A model generated the notes under the pieces. That model ran no database searches. It was not told the DNA's origin and saw only the letters and a list, made by a program, of their open reading frames with translations. Shown in pieces: positions 63,252 to 64,000 of a DNA stretch of 64,000 nt (position 1 is its first letter; every line of letters begins with the position of its first letter). The position numbers and the translations under genes are program-made. The stretch covers positions 620,001 to 684,000 of the forward strand of contig NZ_CP012945.1 of NCBI RefSeq assembly GCF_001402915.1. Reading direction: 5' to 3'. This stretch comes from Devosia sp. A16. Lineage in GTDB: Bacteria; Pseudomonadota; Alphaproteobacteria; Rhizobiales; Devosiaceae.

Positions 63252-63386
63252 GTGATCCTCCCCCGCGTGGCGGGGGAGGGGGACCGCCGTAGGCGGTGGA
63301 GGGGGCGGCGGCAAGCGCAGTGTGCGTGGTCGCCCCCTCCACCAGCTTCGCTGGTCCCCCTCCCCCGTTCCACGGGGGAGGATCAC
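63252..63386. repeat. intergenic inverted repeat (135 bp)
   Basis: GTGATCCTCCCCCG at the left matches the right end in inverted order through GGGGGAGGGGGACC and GGTGGAGGGGGCG. It fills most of the gap between the DppF-like and amidohydrolase genes. Confidence 0.78.
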
Positions 63387-63425
63387 CGAGAGTCCCTGCC
63401 CGACCCCAGATAGAAAGCCCACCCC

Positions 63426-64000
63426 ATGCCCACCACCACCCTCTTCACCAATGGCCGCGTGCTCGATCCCGCCCAGGGCGTGCTGCGCGATGGGCTGGCC
63501 GTGCTGGTGCGCGATGGCCGCATCGCCGAAGTCGGCGCCGGCATCGCCGCCCCCGCCGATGCGCGTGTCATCGATCTCGGCGGCCGCACCCTGATGCCGG
63601 GGCTGATCGACTGCCACATGCATGTGGTGGCCGAAACTCTCGACCTCTGGGCCAATATGATCGCCCCCTCCTCGCTCGCGGGCCTCCGCGCCGCGCGCGT
63701 CATGGAAGAGACGCTGCAGCGCGGCTTCACCACCATCCGCGACCTCGGCGGCGCCGATCACGGCCTCGTTCGCGGCGTCGAGGAAGGGCTGATCGACGGG
63801 CCGCGCATCGTCATCTGCGGCAAGGGCCTCACCACCACGGGCGGCCACGCCGACCTCAGGAAGCGCACCGATGACCGTCCGGGCATGATGTCGGATCGGC
63901 TGGGCTCGATGGGCTATATCGCCGATGGCGTCGATGCGGTGCGCACCGCCTGCCGCACCATGATCAAGGAGGGCGCCAAGTTCATCAAGGTGATGGCCAA
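63426..64000 (+). CDS. amidohydrolase family protein (partial, continues past the window)
   Basis: The first 191 residues are present. The family start is clear: TTLFTNGRVLDPAQGVLRDGLAVLVRDGRIAEVG, then LGGRTLMPGLIDCHMHVV, where HMH supplies two metal ligands, followed by GFTTIRDLGGADHGLVRGVEEGLIDGPRI. This resembles imidazolonepropionase- and prolidase-type amidohydrolases. It is the next gene after the importer and probably belongs to the same catabolic set. Confidence 0.85.
   Translation, partial: MPTTTLFTNGRVLDPAQGVLRDGLAVLVRDGRIAEVGAGIAAPADARVIDLGGRTLMPGLIDCHMHVVAETLDLWANMIAPSSLAGLRAARVMEETLQRGFTTIRDLGGADHGLVRGVEEGLIDGPRIVICGKGLTTTGGHADLRKRTDDRPGMMSDRLGSMGYIADGVDAVRTACRTMIKEGAKFIKVMA

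Overview
The window is GC-rich, densely packed DNA from an alphaproteobacterium, most likely Hyphomicrobiales and perhaps a Devosia-like genus. This placing is inference: it rests on the crowd of ABC importers with operon-linked catabolic enzymes, several with their own local LacI or GntR regulator, on Tat-exported binding proteins, and on the dispersed TCCCGCTTTCGCGGGA repeat. No rRNA, tRNA, transposase, integrase, phage gene or CRISPR array was seen. At least seven solute importers or parts of importers occupy about two thirds of the sequence.

Layout. (A) 1-16469: a UgpC-type ABC importer operon ending in a creatinase-like M24 protein that runs off the left edge; a divergent TIM-barrel isomerase; a peptide/opine-type ABC importer ending in an Asp/Glu racemase-superfamily enzyme; and a divergent set of hydantoin-racemase-like protein, HMGL-like synthase/aldolase and MFS transporter. 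All four transcription starts carry TTGTAT/GTATAC palindromes in front of them, so the block looks like one regulon for an unknown, probably nitrogen-containing or chiral, compound. (B) 16660-21826: envelope and stress genes, namely an SH3 protein, three small membrane proteins (one of only 38 residues), an orphan 7-TM histidine kinase, and an exported DUF6600-like protein with three Cys modules. (C) 22280-26307: a polysaccharide-polymerase-like membrane protein, a sterol-desaturase-family hydroxylase and a CelD/BcsL-type acyltransferase. (D) 26324-33273: a ribose-type sugar importer with a TIM-barrel isomerase and a Gfo/Idh/MocA dehydrogenase, a divergent LacI regulator with twin operators, and an N-terminally truncated permease remnant at the end. 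(E) 33857-40259: a second sugar importer lacking an ATPase, a serine hydrolase, a GH-J-like glycosidase and a second LacI gene; an 18-bp operator appears in identical form before both operons. (F) 40292-48899: an oligosaccharide-type Opp importer facing a GH43 glycosidase with an added C-terminal trefoil-like domain. (G) 48948-53818: a short LOV photoreceptor, tex, a GAF protein and a DUF885-type metallopeptidase. (H) 54070-64000: a GntR-type regulator and a peptide-type ABC importer interleaved with a creatinase-like M24 protein, an aspartoacylase-family deacylase and the start of an amidohydrolase.

How it works together. Each block couples uptake of one solute class to the first enzymes that open it: glycosidases in E and F, oxidoreductase plus isomerase in D, amide/acyl or chiral chemistry in A and H. 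The gaps hold a family of 100-280 bp imperfect inverted repeats, a 235-bp duplicated unit and a short REP-like palindrome. The least explained parts are block A, the metal-ligand-poor M24 proteins of A and H, and the surface-polymer trio in C.
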